From: Roseitalea porphyridii
GTDB lineage: Bacteria; Pseudomonadota; Alphaproteobacteria; Rhizobiales; Rhizobiaceae
Assembly (NCBI RefSeq): GCF_004331955.1
Contig: NZ_CP036532.1
Location: 3,038,001 to 3,102,000, forward strand
DNA length: 64,000 nucleotides
Direction: 5' to 3'
How positions within the stretch are numbered: position 1 is the first letter of the stretch; each line of letters starts with the position of its first letter. The notes under the pieces were generated by a model. That model did no database searches. It worked only from the letters and a program-made list of their open reading frames with translations, and was not told the DNA's origin. A program made the translations under genes and the position numbers. This document shows, piece by piece, positions 18,119 through 25,965 of this stretch.

Positions 18119-18742
18119 TCACAGCCGCACTGCCCGCCGCACCATCTCCTCGACCACCGGACGCTGCGCTTCGAAAGGCTGATCGGTCAGCCAGCCCATC
18201 TTGTTGCCGATCGCCAGATGGGCATAGCCGTGCACCATGGCCCAGGCGGCGGTGACATCGCGCCAGCCCGCCTCGCCCTTGAGCGCATCGGCGCCGCGCA
18301 GCCTGGCGACCGCGTTCACCAGCACCGAAAAGCTCGCATCGCCCGCCCTTGCCAGTTCGGCCGGCACCGGACCCTGCACGCGCCCGCCGAACATGAGCTG
18401 GAACAGGGCCCGGTTCTCCACCGCAAAGCGCACATAGCCGACGCCGGCGGCGGTCAGCATCGCCTCGGCATCGCCTGGAGCGACGCGGGCCTGTTCGTTC
18501 TTCATGCAGTCGGTGAGCCGGTCGAAACCGCGCTGTGCCAGCCCCCGCAGCAGCGCCGTCACGTCACGGAAGTGATGGGCAGGCGCGGCATGGGAGACGC
18601 CGGCGCGCTTGGCCGTCGAACGCAGCGAAAAGCCGTCCTCGCCCTTTTCGGTCAGTTCGGCCTCGGCCGCCGCGAGCAGCGCCTCGCGCAATTCGCCGTG
18701 ATGGTAGCGCCGCGAACCGGCGCGCGTCTTCAAATCGGTCAT
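18119..18742 (-). CDS. TetR/AcrR-family transcriptional regulator
   Basis: This 207-residue repressor-type protein has an N-terminal TetR helix-turn-helix (RYHHGELREALLAAAEAEL to SLRSTAKRAGVSHAAPAHHF, residues 12-62). Its C-terminal ligand domain has the AWAMVHGYAHLAIGNKMG pattern (WxxvHG) of the TetR_C_33-like group. It is divergent from the ABA4-like gene, with 107 bases between the starts. An inverted repeat in that gap is its probable operator, giving autorepression and control of the membrane-protein pair. The effector is unknown. Confidence 0.88.
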   Translation of the reverse strand: MTDLKTRAGSRRYHHGELREALLAAAEAELTEKGEDGFSLRSTAKRAGVSHAAPAHHFRDVTALLRGLAQRGFDRLTDCMKNEQARVAPGDAEAMLTAAGVGYVRFAVENRALFQLMFGGRVQGPVPAELARAGDASFSVLVNAVARLRGADALKGEAGWRDVTAAWAMVHGYAHLAIGNKMGWLTDQPFEAQRPVVEEMVRRAVRL

Positions 18743-18767
18743 GGCCGAGTCTAGCCGGCAATCCAGA

Positions 18768-18828
18768 CAGTGTCAAAACATTGGCTTGACAATGCCAAGA
18801 TCGCCTCTATCCTCCGATCTTGACACTG
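18768..18828. promoter_or_regulatory. Inverted-repeat operator in the TetR/ABA4-like divergent promoter
   Basis: CAGTGTCAA (18768-18776) and TTGACACTG (18820-18828) form perfect nine-base inverted arms, with a further TTGACA at 18785-18790 and a GATCG/CGATC pair inside. The spacing of two arms in an intergenic regulator region suggests two half-sites, or -35-type TTGACA elements overlapping operators for the adjacent TetR protein. Confidence 0.6.
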
Positions 18829-18849
18829 ACAAAATTGCGAGGCCTCCCG

Positions 18850-19281
18850 ATGGACCCCGAAACGCTCTTCTCCGCAGCCGGCGCCGCCGCCATGGCCGGA
18901 TGGCTGGCTCTTCTGGCAAGCCCGCTGGCGCCGCGCCTGTCCCACATCGTCGCCGGCCGGGTGATCCCGATCGTGCTGTCGGTCGGCTACACCGCGCTCG
19001 TTCTGGCGTTCTGGAGCACCGGCGAAGGGGGCTTCGATTCGCTCGCCAACGTCGCCCGCCTGTTCGAGACGCCTGAACTGCTGCTCGCCGGCTGGGTCCA
19101 CTTTCTGGCGTTCGACCTGTTCATCGGCGCGTGGATCGTCCGAGACGCCCGTGAGACCGGCGCGCTTCCGTTCTGGCTGGTGCTGCCCTGCCTGCCGCTG
19201 ACCTTCCTGTTCGGCCCGGCCGGTCTCGCCGCCTATTTCGGCCTGCGCGCCGCCCGCCGCCCCGCCCTTGCCCTCGCTTGA
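18850..19281 (+). CDS. ABA4-like family membrane protein
   Basis: This 143-residue, four-helix membrane protein belongs to the ABA4-like (DUF4281) family. Characteristic are LLLAGWVHFLAFDLFIGAWIVRDARETG (about residues 78-105) and the following LPCLPLTFLFGPAGLAAYF helix. Plant ABA4 is required for neoxanthin formation; bacterial members are uncharacterised. The ATG at 18850 has a GAGG seven bases upstream; an upstream TTG in frame lies inside the operator and is rejected. It is six bases from the A of the next gene's first ATG and probably co-transcribed with it. Confidence 0.83.
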   Translation: MDPETLFSAAGAAAMAGWLALLASPLAPRLSHIVAGRVIPIVLSVGYTALVLAFWSTGEGGFDSLANVARLFETPELLLAGWVHFLAFDLFIGAWIVRDARETGALPFWLVLPCLPLTFLFGPAGLAAYFGLRAARRPALALA

Positions 19282-19299
19282 AACCCGATGGAGACGACC

Positions 19300-20151
19300 A
19301 TGACCGCACTCGCCCTGCCCGCCCCCGCACCGGCCCGCGCCGGCCCGCTCGCCCTGTGGAACCGCATGCGCAACGACGAACCGCTGTTTGCGGCCACCGC
19401 GCTGTTCCTGGCCCTGGCGATCATCCCGCTCGCCGCCGCCGGCATGATCGACCCGCGCCTGCATCTGGGCGAGAACATCTGGGTCAAGCCGATCAAGTTC
19501 GCCGTCGCCCTGTCCGTCTACACCGCGACGCTCACGCTCTACGCCCGCTACCTGCCCGCCGGCATGACGCGCCGCACGACGTACCGGCTGTTCGCCGGCG
19601 CGGTCGTCTTCGCCATCGCCGCCGAAATGGTCTGGATCGGCGGCGCTGCCGCGATGGGCACCACCTCCCATTTCAACACGGGCGAACCGGTCTGGGCGGC
19701 GCTCTATCCGGTGATGGGCGCGATGGCGACGCTGCTGACCTCGGCGAGCGCGGTCTACGCCGTCGCCATCGCCCGCAACCGGGACCTGGCCATCGCGCCG
19801 GTTCTGAAGGCCGGCCTTGTCTGGGGCCTCGGCCTGACCCTGCCGCTGACGCTCGTCACCGCCGGCACCATGTCCTCGCTGAACGGCCACAATGTCGGCG
19901 GCAGCGGCATGGCGACCGAGGGGCTGTGGCTGATCGGCTGGCTGCGCGACGGCGGCGATCTGCGCGTCGCCCACTTCTTCGCCACCCACGCCATGCATTT
20001 CGTGCCGGCCTTCGCCCTCGCCCTTATGTGGCTGGGCCGGCCCGGGGCAAGCCGCGCCGTGCACGGCTTTGCGCTCGCCTTCGCCCTGTTCGTTCTGGCG
20101 ACCTTCGCCCAGGCGCTGATGGGCCGGCCGTTCCTGGCGATGATCGGCTGA
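19300..20151 (+). CDS. Polytopic membrane protein of unknown function, paired with ABA4-like protein
   Basis: The 283-residue product has about seven hydrophobic helices, with conserved-looking HLGENIWVKPIKFAVALSVY after the first helix and VAHFFATHAMHFVPAFALAL near residue 225. Histidines and charged residues inside predicted helices (VKPIKF, FFATHAMHF) hint at a cofactor or transport function, but no known family was recognised. The ATG at 19300 is preferred to one twelve bases upstream because TGGAGAC lies at a good distance. It follows the ABA4-like gene by 18 bases, so the two likely act together under the divergent TetR regulator. Confidence 0.65.
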   Translation: MTALALPAPAPARAGPLALWNRMRNDEPLFAATALFLALAIIPLAAAGMIDPRLHLGENIWVKPIKFAVALSVYTATLTLYARYLPAGMTRRTTYRLFAGAVVFAIAAEMVWIGGAAAMGTTSHFNTGEPVWAALYPVMGAMATLLTSASAVYAVAIARNRDLAIAPVLKAGLVWGLGLTLPLTLVTAGTMSSLNGHNVGGSGMATEGLWLIGWLRDGGDLRVAHFFATHAMHFVPAFALALMWLGRPGASRAVHGFALAFALFVLATFAQALMGRPFLAMIG

Positions 20152-20156
20152 CCGGC

Positions 20157-21329
20157 TCAGGACCGGGTGAGAAACGCCTCCACCCGGTCCAGCGCCCTTT
20201 CGATGTTCTCAAGCGAATTGGCGTAGGAAACCCGCACGAAGCCCTCGCCATGGACGCCGAAATCGGGCCCGCCGATCAGCGCCACGCCCGCCTCCTCCAG
20301 AAGCGCGTTCGCAAGGTCCTTGGATTTCCATCCGGTCGCGGAGATATCGGGAAAGGCGTAGAAAGCGCCCTTCGGCGTCGCGCAGGTGACGCCCTCGATC
20401 GCGTTCAGCCGTTCGACAACGAACCGCCGCCGCGCGTCGAACGCGGCCAGCATCGTCTCGACATCGTCCTGCGGCCCGTCGATCGCCGCGATCCCCGCAT
20501 GCTGCGCCGCCGCGTTGACGCACGACCAGCAATTGACCGCCAGCTTGCGCACCGCATCGCAAAGCGGTTCCGGCCAGACCGACCAGCCCAGCCGCCACCC
20601 GGTCATCGCCCAGGTCTTCGACCAGCCGTTCAGCACCACCAGCCGCTCGCGCAGGGCCGAAAACTCAAAGAGCGAGGTGTGCGCCACGCCGTCATAGACC
20701 ATCAAATCGTAGATCTCGTCGGACAGGATCGCCACGTCCGGATGGCGCTCGAGCACGCCAACGAGCCGTTCGATCTCGGCGCGCGGCGTCACCCCGCCGG
20801 TCGGATTGCCCGGCGAGTTGACGATCACCAGCCGCGTCCTGTCGGTGATCAGCGCGGCGAGTTCGTCGGCGTTCACCGCGAACCCGTTTTCGGCGCGCAT
20901 CGGCAGCGGCACCGGGGTTGCGCCGGTCGCCTCGATCATCGAACGGTAGATCGGAAAGCCGGGATCGGGATAGACGATCTGCGCGCCCGGCCCGCCGAAC
21001 ATCAGGATCGCCGCGAACATGGCCGGCTTGCCGCCCGGCGTGATCATGATCGCCTCGGGCGAAACCGCCTGCCCGGTCATTGCGTGGATGCGCCGGCTCA
21101 CCGCCTCGCGCGTCGCCACGAGGCCGTTGGCGGGCGTATAGCCGTGCGCGCCCTCCCGCAGCGCCCTGACCGCCGCCTCGACAATGTGTTCGGGCGTCGG
21201 AAAATCGGGCTGGCCGATGCCCAGATTGACGATGTCGCGCCCCTCGGCCGCCAGCGCCGTCGCCCGCGCAAGCACGGCGAACGCGTTCTCCTCGCCCATC
21301 CGCTTGAAGAAGGGATCGATGTCGTGCAT
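20157..21329 (-). CDS. Class I/II pyridoxal-phosphate aminotransferase
   Basis: A PLP-dependent fold-type I aminotransferase of 390 residues, similar to aspartate/aromatic or alanine-type enzymes. Seen are NLGIGQPDFPTPEHI near residue 35, VNSPGNPTGG near 170, the SDEIYDLMVYDG block near 205, and the PLP-lysine in NGWSKTWAMTGWRLGW near 237, with the phosphate-binding Arg in the same block. Substrate specificity cannot be read from sequence. It converges on the membrane protein gene with a 5-base gap and diverges from a GNAT gene. Confidence 0.9.
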   Translation of the reverse strand: MHDIDPFFKRMGEENAFAVLARATALAAEGRDIVNLGIGQPDFPTPEHIVEAAVRALREGAHGYTPANGLVATREAVSRRIHAMTGQAVSPEAIMITPGGKPAMFAAILMFGGPGAQIVYPDPGFPIYRSMIEATGATPVPLPMRAENGFAVNADELAALITDRTRLVIVNSPGNPTGGVTPRAEIERLVGVLERHPDVAILSDEIYDLMVYDGVAHTSLFEFSALRERLVVLNGWSKTWAMTGWRLGWSVWPEPLCDAVRKLAVNCWSCVNAAAQHAGIAAIDGPQDDVETMLAAFDARRRFVVERLNAIEGVTCATPKGAFYAFPDISATGWKSKDLANALLEEAGVALIGGPDFGVHGEGFVRVSYANSLENIERALDRVEAFLTRS

Positions 21330-21396
21330 GGCTTGCCTCCCCGCCCCGCTTGCGGCGCGGCCGTCGCCAAGTCAAGCAGACCCGATACCGCCGGCC

Positions 21397-22092
21397 ATGA
21401 TCACCGACCTTTCGCAGTGGACCGCGCGTCCGACCCCGACCAGCGCGCCGATGGCGGGCCGTCACGTCGCCATCGTCCCGTTCGACCGCGCGGACCATCA
21501 AGGCCCGCTGTGGGAAGCGTTCGGCGGAATCGCCACCAACGATCTGCTCTATCATTTCGGCTGGCCGCGCATGGAGGAGGCAACCGATCTCGGCGCGATC
21601 ATCGCGGACATGAACGCCCATCGTGGCTTCGTCACCTGCGTCTTCACCGCTCCGGACACCGGGCTCGTGATGGGCATGGCGAGCTATATGCGCATCGATG
21701 AGAAGAACGGCGTCTGCGAGGTGGGCTGCGTCGCCCACGGCGCGCCGATGGCCCGGTCGCCGGCGGCCACCGAGGCGCACCATCTGATGGCGCGCCGCGT
21801 CTTCGACGAACTGGGCTATCGCCGCTACGAATGGAAGCTCAACAACGCCAACGAACCCTCGCACCGCGCCGCGCGCCGGCTCGGCTTCACCTTCGAGGGG
21901 GTTTTCCGCCAGCTCGAGGTCAAGCCCTACGGCAACCGAGACACGGCCTGGTATTCCATGCTCGACCGCGAATGGCCGGTCGTCCGACGCGCGATGGAGG
22001 CATGGCTCGATCCGGCCAACTTCGATGCCGACGGCGCCCAGCGGCGGGGCCTGAAGCAGATCCGGGACGATCTGTACGAAAACGGTTCTTGA
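21397..22092 (+). CDS. GNAT-family N-acetyltransferase (RimJ/RimL-like)
   Basis: This 231-residue protein has the RimJ/RimL-type acetyltransferase layout: GRHVAIVPFDRADHQGPLWEAFG at the N-terminus, MGMASYMRIDEKNGVCEVG in the core sheet, and the acetyl-CoA-side segment NNANEPSHRAARRLGFTFEGVFRQ near residue 150. Such enzymes acetylate protein N-termini or small amines; the C-terminal YGNRDTAWYSMLDREW resembles family members of unknown substrate. The ATG at 21397 lacks a strong Shine-Dalgarno and may be nearly leaderless behind the divergent aminotransferase promoter. Confidence 0.85.
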   Translation: MITDLSQWTARPTPTSAPMAGRHVAIVPFDRADHQGPLWEAFGGIATNDLLYHFGWPRMEEATDLGAIIADMNAHRGFVTCVFTAPDTGLVMGMASYMRIDEKNGVCEVGCVAHGAPMARSPAATEAHHLMARRVFDELGYRRYEWKLNNANEPSHRAARRLGFTFEGVFRQLEVKPYGNRDTAWYSMLDREWPVVRRAMEAWLDPANFDADGAQRRGLKQIRDDLYENGS

Positions 22093-22237
22093 CGGGGCGG
22101 GACCGTCCGCGGCCGCCCATGGCTTGACGCGGGCGCATGAGCCCTGTTCATGACTGCCATCCCGGTTTGGGACTACCGGTGCCTCCGGCACGACCCCAAC
22201 TGGGGAACGACGATTTCTCGAAGGAAAGACAAACGAC

Positions 22238-22996
22238 ATGGCTGGCAGGCTTGAAGGCAAGATCGCGGTGGTCACGGCGGCGGGACAGGGCATCGGTCGG
22301 GCGATCGCCGACCGGTTCGCCGAGGAAGGGGCGCAGGTCTGGGCGAGCGATCTCGATGCCGCCAAGCTCGACAATCCCGCCTTCGCCGATGCGCGCGTGC
22401 TCGATGTCACCGACACCGGCGCGGTCGACGCCTACGCCGGCGAGGTCGGCCAGATCGACGTGCTCGCCAACGTCGCCGGCTTCGTCCATCACGGCACCAT
22501 CCTCGATTGCGACGAGAAGGACTGGGACTTCTCGTTCGATCTGAACGTCAAGTCGATGCACCGGACGATGCGCGCCTTCGTGCCCGCCATGCTGCACCGG
22601 GCGAAGAACACGGGCGGAACCGCCTCGATCATCAACATGTCCTCGGGCGCCTCCTCGCTGAAGGGCGCGCCGAACCGCTATGTCTACGGCGCCACCAAGG
22701 CGGCGATCATCGGCATGACGAAGGCGGTCGCGGTCGATTTCGCCGCCCGGCAGCTGCGCTGCAACGCGATCTGTCCGGGCACGGTCGATTCACCGTCGCT
22801 GCAACAGCGCATGACCGAGCTTGGCAAGAAGGTCGGCAGCTATGACGAGGCGTTCGACAGCTTCCTCAAGCGCCAGCCGATGGGCCGCATCGCCGAACCG
22901 CGCGAGATCGCCGACATGGCCGTCTATCTGGCCTCCGACGAGGCGGCCTTCGTCACCGGCACGACCATGGTCATCGACGGGGGCTGGACGCTGTGA
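22238..22996 (+). CDS. SDR family oxidoreductase, similar to 2-keto-3-deoxy-L-fuconate/BDH2-type dehydrogenases
   Basis: The 252-residue classical SDR has TAAGQGIGRAI (cofactor loop, residues 13-23) with an acidic SDLDAAKL after strand two, favouring NAD. NVAG is near 85. The catalytic Ser is in INMSSGASSLKG and the Tyr/Lys in YVYGATKAAIIGMTKAVAVDF. The FLKRQPMGRIAEPREIADMAVYLASDEA end is typical of the DHRS6/BDH2 and 2-keto-3-deoxy-L-fuconate dehydrogenase group. No fucose pathway genes are nearby, so the substrate stays open. It is coupled to a small membrane protein gene (overlap of stop and start). Confidence 0.8.
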   Translation: MAGRLEGKIAVVTAAGQGIGRAIADRFAEEGAQVWASDLDAAKLDNPAFADARVLDVTDTGAVDAYAGEVGQIDVLANVAGFVHHGTILDCDEKDWDFSFDLNVKSMHRTMRAFVPAMLHRAKNTGGTASIINMSSGASSLKGAPNRYVYGATKAAIIGMTKAVAVDFAARQLRCNAICPGTVDSPSLQQRMTELGKKVGSYDEAFDSFLKRQPMGRIAEPREIADMAVYLASDEAAFVTGTTMVIDGGWTL

Positions 22997-23247
22997 ACGA
23001 GCGCGACGATCAGCCGGAGGACGCGCGGCCGGACGGCGTGTCTTCGCCCGACTATGATCGCGGCACGCTGATCATCGCCGGGCTGATCTTCATCGGGTTC
23101 GCGCTGCTGCTCTATTTCCTGCCGGCGATCATGACGGCGATCGGCGGCGACAATCCCTGGGCGGCCGGCGCGGCCGTGGGTTTCGTGCTCGTGCTGCCGT
23201 TCCTGGGCCTCTGGCTGCGTGGACGGGCCCGGCGCAGGAACCGCTGA
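22993..23247 (+). CDS. Small two-helix membrane protein, unknown
   Basis: The 84-residue product has an acidic N-terminus, two hydrophobic helices (TLIIAGLIFIGFALLLYFL, and GAAVGFVLVLPFLGLWL) and an Arg-rich end. It starts at a GTG overlapping the SDR stop, indicating coupled translation, and stops exactly where the convergent NicO gene stops (TGATCA). No family was recognised. Confidence 0.6.
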   Translation: MNERDDQPEDARPDGVSSPDYDRGTLIIAGLIFIGFALLLYFLPAIMTAIGGDNPWAAGAAVGFVLVLPFLGLWLRGRARRRNR

Positions 23248-24288
23248 TCAGGCGCTGAGCGCCCCGCCCAGAAGAACGACGCCCATCGCGATGATCAGCA
23301 GCGCGCCGCCGATCTCGATGGCGTGGCCAAGACCGCCCGAGAGCGCCGACGAGCCCGAAAGGCGCAGCGCAACGTTCTTGGCGGTCACCGCCAGCGTCGC
23401 CAGGATCGACACGGTGATCGTCACGCCGATCGCCATCGCGAAGACCGAGACGATCCCGGCCACCCACAGCCCGCTGACGAAGGCGAAGGTCAGGACGATC
23501 AGCGCGCCCGTGCAGGGCCGGACCCCCACCGACACCATGACCGCCAGCGCGTCGCGCCAGCCGGTCACGTCCTCGAGCTGGTCGGGGCCGGGCATGTGCG
23601 CATGGCCGCAGGAGGGACAGGTCCCGCCCGGCCCGTGATCATGATCATGATCGTGATGGCCATGATCGTGCGCGTGATGGTGGTGGTCGTGGTGATCATG
23701 ATGATGATGATGGTCGACGGCCGCGGCCGACAGGGCGGCCGGACGGACGGCCGGCCCGCACAGCACCCTCAGCTTGCGCACCAGCAGCCACAGGCCGAGC
23801 CCGATCACCAGCACGTAGGAGGCCAGTTCGGCGAACTGCGTGGTCTGGGTCTGGCTGATCGACAATTGCCGCAGCACCAGAAAACCGAGCCCGACGATGA
23901 CGATCGCCGAGATCGCCTGGATGATCGAGGCGCCGAACGACAGCCATATGCCGCGCCTCAGCGCGGTTTCGTTCGCCAGCATGTAGGACGAGATCACCAC
24001 CTTGCCGTGCCCGGGGCCCGCCGCGTGCAACACGCCATAGGCGAACGACAGGCCGATCAGCAGCCACAGCGCCGCGCCGCTGTCGCGGATGTCGATCAGG
24101 GCGGCGCGCAGCCGGTCGTAGAAGTCGCGCTGGTGCGCGGCGACCCAGCGGAAGAACTCGCCGAGCGGGCCCTGCTGCGCGGTGTCGATCGCCTGTTCGG
24201 ACACGCCGATGCCGAGCGAGGACTGCGCCAGCGCCGGGCCGGCGGCGGCCAGCAGCGCAATGATCGCAAGGCCGGCGCAGCGCCTCAT
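23248..24288 (-). CDS. Nickel/cobalt exporter-type NicO/RcnA family protein with His-rich loop
   Basis: This is a 346-residue inner-membrane metal transporter with a cleavable-looking signal (ending PALAQ) and six to seven helices. The NicO signature is YGVLHAAGPGHGKVVISSYMLAN near residue 85, with a second GVRPCTGALIVLTFAF near 255. Between them, at about residues 190-220, is a loop with about 20 histidines interspersed with Asp, followed by CPSCGHAH, a probable metal-binding element. RcnA-type members export Ni and Co; direction and metal here are inferred. The gene overlaps the DUF1007 gene by four bases, a conserved pairing. Confidence 0.87.
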   Translation of the reverse strand: MRRCAGLAIIALLAAAGPALAQSSLGIGVSEQAIDTAQQGPLGEFFRWVAAHQRDFYDRLRAALIDIRDSGAALWLLIGLSFAYGVLHAAGPGHGKVVISSYMLANETALRRGIWLSFGASIIQAISAIVIVGLGFLVLRQLSISQTQTTQFAELASYVLVIGLGLWLLVRKLRVLCGPAVRPAALSAAAVDHHHHHDHHDHHHHAHDHGHHDHDHDHGPGGTCPSCGHAHMPGPDQLEDVTGWRDALAVMVSVGVRPCTGALIVLTFAFVSGLWVAGIVSVFAMAIGVTITVSILATLAVTAKNVALRLSGSSALSGGLGHAIEIGGALLIIAMGVVLLGGALSA

Positions 24289-24980
24289 GTGCAGCGCACC
24301 TCCATGCGGGTGGCGAAGATCTTCGACCAGTCATTGCCTTCGGGATCGTTGAAGAACGATTCGGTCAGCGAGTCCTGGTTGGCAGCGATCGCCTCGTCGG
24401 GGTCCGGCACCACCATCTCGTGGCTGCACCCGGCCGGCGCGTCGATCAGCACCATGTTGGCTTCGTCGTAGAAATCGATCGCGGTGTAGAAGGTCGGATC
24501 GTAGACGGCGATCGAGGGATTGTCGGAAAGCGCCACCGGCTTCATCGGCTGCGAGGTGAACAGGATCAGCAACTGGCCGTCGACCATGTTGACCCGCATG
24601 TCGGTCACCTCGGCGATCGCGATCTCCCGGTTGTCGACCGTCAGCGACTGGAAATAGCCGAATTCGGCGATCGAACCGGACACCACCTCGGCCACCTGTT
24701 CGAGTTCGGCGATCTCCAGTTCGCCGCTGTTGTCCGCATCGAACTCGAACTGCACCGTCGACGAGAACAGTTCGTCGAAGCGCCACACATGCCGCAGCCG
24801 GTCGATCGTGCCCGCCTCGGTCACCGTGACCTCGAGGCGCGCTTCGGCGAAAACGTGCGGGTGAGCCTGCGCCGGAATGGTTCCGGCCAGGGCCGCCGCT
24901 GCCGCCACTGCGATCGATGCTCGCCTGTGCGTCACGGTTGCTGTCCCCGGAGTGCGAATTGAGTGGTTGCCATGCGCCAT
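24285..24980 (-). CDS. DUF1007 family periplasmic protein, partner of the NicO transporter
   Basis: DUF1007 proteins accompany NicO/RcnA-like transporters in many alphaproteobacteria and are thought to be periplasmic metal-handling partners. The 231-residue product has a signal peptide ending IPAQA before HPHVFAEARLEV, the family N-terminus, and an acidic DADNSGELEIAELEQV segment that resembles an EF-hand loop. A GTG at 24935 (VTHRRAS) gives a more normal signal peptide and may be the true start; the ATG at 24980 has no clear Shine-Dalgarno. It is coupled to the transporter downstream. Confidence 0.82.
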   Translation of the reverse strand: MAHGNHSIRTPGTATVTHRRASIAVAAAAALAGTIPAQAHPHVFAEARLEVTVTEAGTIDRLRHVWRFDELFSSTVQFEFDADNSGELEIAELEQVAEVVSGSIAEFGYFQSLTVDNREIAIAEVTDMRVNMVDGQLLILFTSQPMKPVALSDNPSIAVYDPTFYTAIDFYDEANMVLIDAPAGCSHEMVVPDPDEAIAANQDSLTESFFNDPEGNDWSKIFATRMEVRCT

Positions 24981-24995
24981 GGGAAGCTGGCCGAA

Positions 24996-25925
24996 TTATG
25001 GCGCGCCGGGCGCCAGGCACGGCCCGTCCGGCGGGCAGTTGTCCTTGAACCAGACCGCCAGGAAGTCGACCAGCGCGCGCACCTTGGCCGGCAGGTAGCG
25101 CCGGTGCGGATAGACCGCGTAGATGCCCGATTCCTGCCCGAGCACGCCCGGCAGCACCTCCACCAGCCGCCCCACGCGCAGATCGGCCGCCACGATGAAG
25201 TCCGGCGACAGCACGAAGCCCAGATCGGCCAGCGCCGCCATGCGCGCGGCAAGCGGGCTGTTGACGCGGATCGGCCCGTCGATCGGCACCGACACCGCCT
25301 CGCCGTCGCCGTTGCGCGCGACGATCATGTTGCGGCGGCGCGAATTGGTGTCGACGATGCACGGCAGGTCCGACAGATCGGTGATCGCCTTTGGCATGCC
25401 GTGCGCCTCGATCACCGCCGGCGAGGCGCTCAGAACCATGCGAACGGGCGCCAGCTTGCGCGCGATCAGGCCCGAATCCTCCATCTGCGTGATTCGGAGC
25501 GCGATGTCGTAGCCCTCCTCGACCAGATCGACGAAGCGATCGTCCAGTTCGATGTCCAGCTTGATGTCCGGATTGGCCTGCGCGAAATCGATCAGCGACC
25601 GCCCGATGCCGACATCGGCCATGGCGCGCGGCGCCGACAGCTTGATCGTGCCGGCAAGGCCGGCGCGCGCGTCGCGGATCTCCTCGCGCAGATCGTCGAA
25701 TTCCCGCAGCAGGTCGAGCGCGCGGCGATAGTAGACATGGCCCGATTCGGTCAGCGAGAACTGGCGCGTGGTCCGGTTGAGCAGCAGGACGCCAAGATCG
25801 TCCTCCAGTTCGCGCACATATTTCGACAAGAGCGCCTTGGAACGCCCCTGCGCCCGCGCCGCCGCCGAAAACCCCTCATTGTCGACCACCGCGACGAAGG
25901 CGCGCATGCGCGTCAGCGTGTCCAT
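24996..25925 (-). CDS. LysR-type transcriptional regulator
   Basis: This 309-residue regulator has an N-terminal winged helix (TRMRAFVAVVDNEGFSAAARAQ, LLSKYVRELEDDLGVLLLNRTTR) and a periplasmic-binding-like effector domain (LAGTIKLSAPRAMADVG from about residue 90). The ATG at 25925 gives the standard LTTR length and start MDTLTRM. It lies 15 bases upstream of the DUF1007 gene on the same strand and could be co-transcribed, but LTTRs usually act divergently; its target and effector are not evident. Confidence 0.88.
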   Translation of the reverse strand: MDTLTRMRAFVAVVDNEGFSAAARAQGRSKALLSKYVRELEDDLGVLLLNRTTRQFSLTESGHVYYRRALDLLREFDDLREEIRDARAGLAGTIKLSAPRAMADVGIGRSLIDFAQANPDIKLDIELDDRFVDLVEEGYDIALRITQMEDSGLIARKLAPVRMVLSASPAVIEAHGMPKAITDLSDLPCIVDTNSRRRNMIVARNGDGEAVSVPIDGPIRVNSPLAARMAALADLGFVLSPDFIVAADLRVGRLVEVLPGVLGQESGIYAVYPHRRYLPAKVRALVDFLAVWFKDNCPPDGPCLAPGAP

Positions 25926-25965
25926 GTCAGGTCGGTCTCCTCCTTCATAGCGGCGAACGCGCCGA

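Noticed and set aside
17985-18255. Short plus-strand frames overlapping the predicted sRNA
   Set aside because: They run through the terminator hairpin and into the TetR gene on the other strand, and lack Shine-Dalgarno sequences.
23640-23715. CAT/GATG-rich stretch that resembles a simple repeat or CRISPR-like array
   Set aside because: It encodes the histidine-rich loop of the NicO transporter in frame; unit lengths are irregular and there are no spacers.
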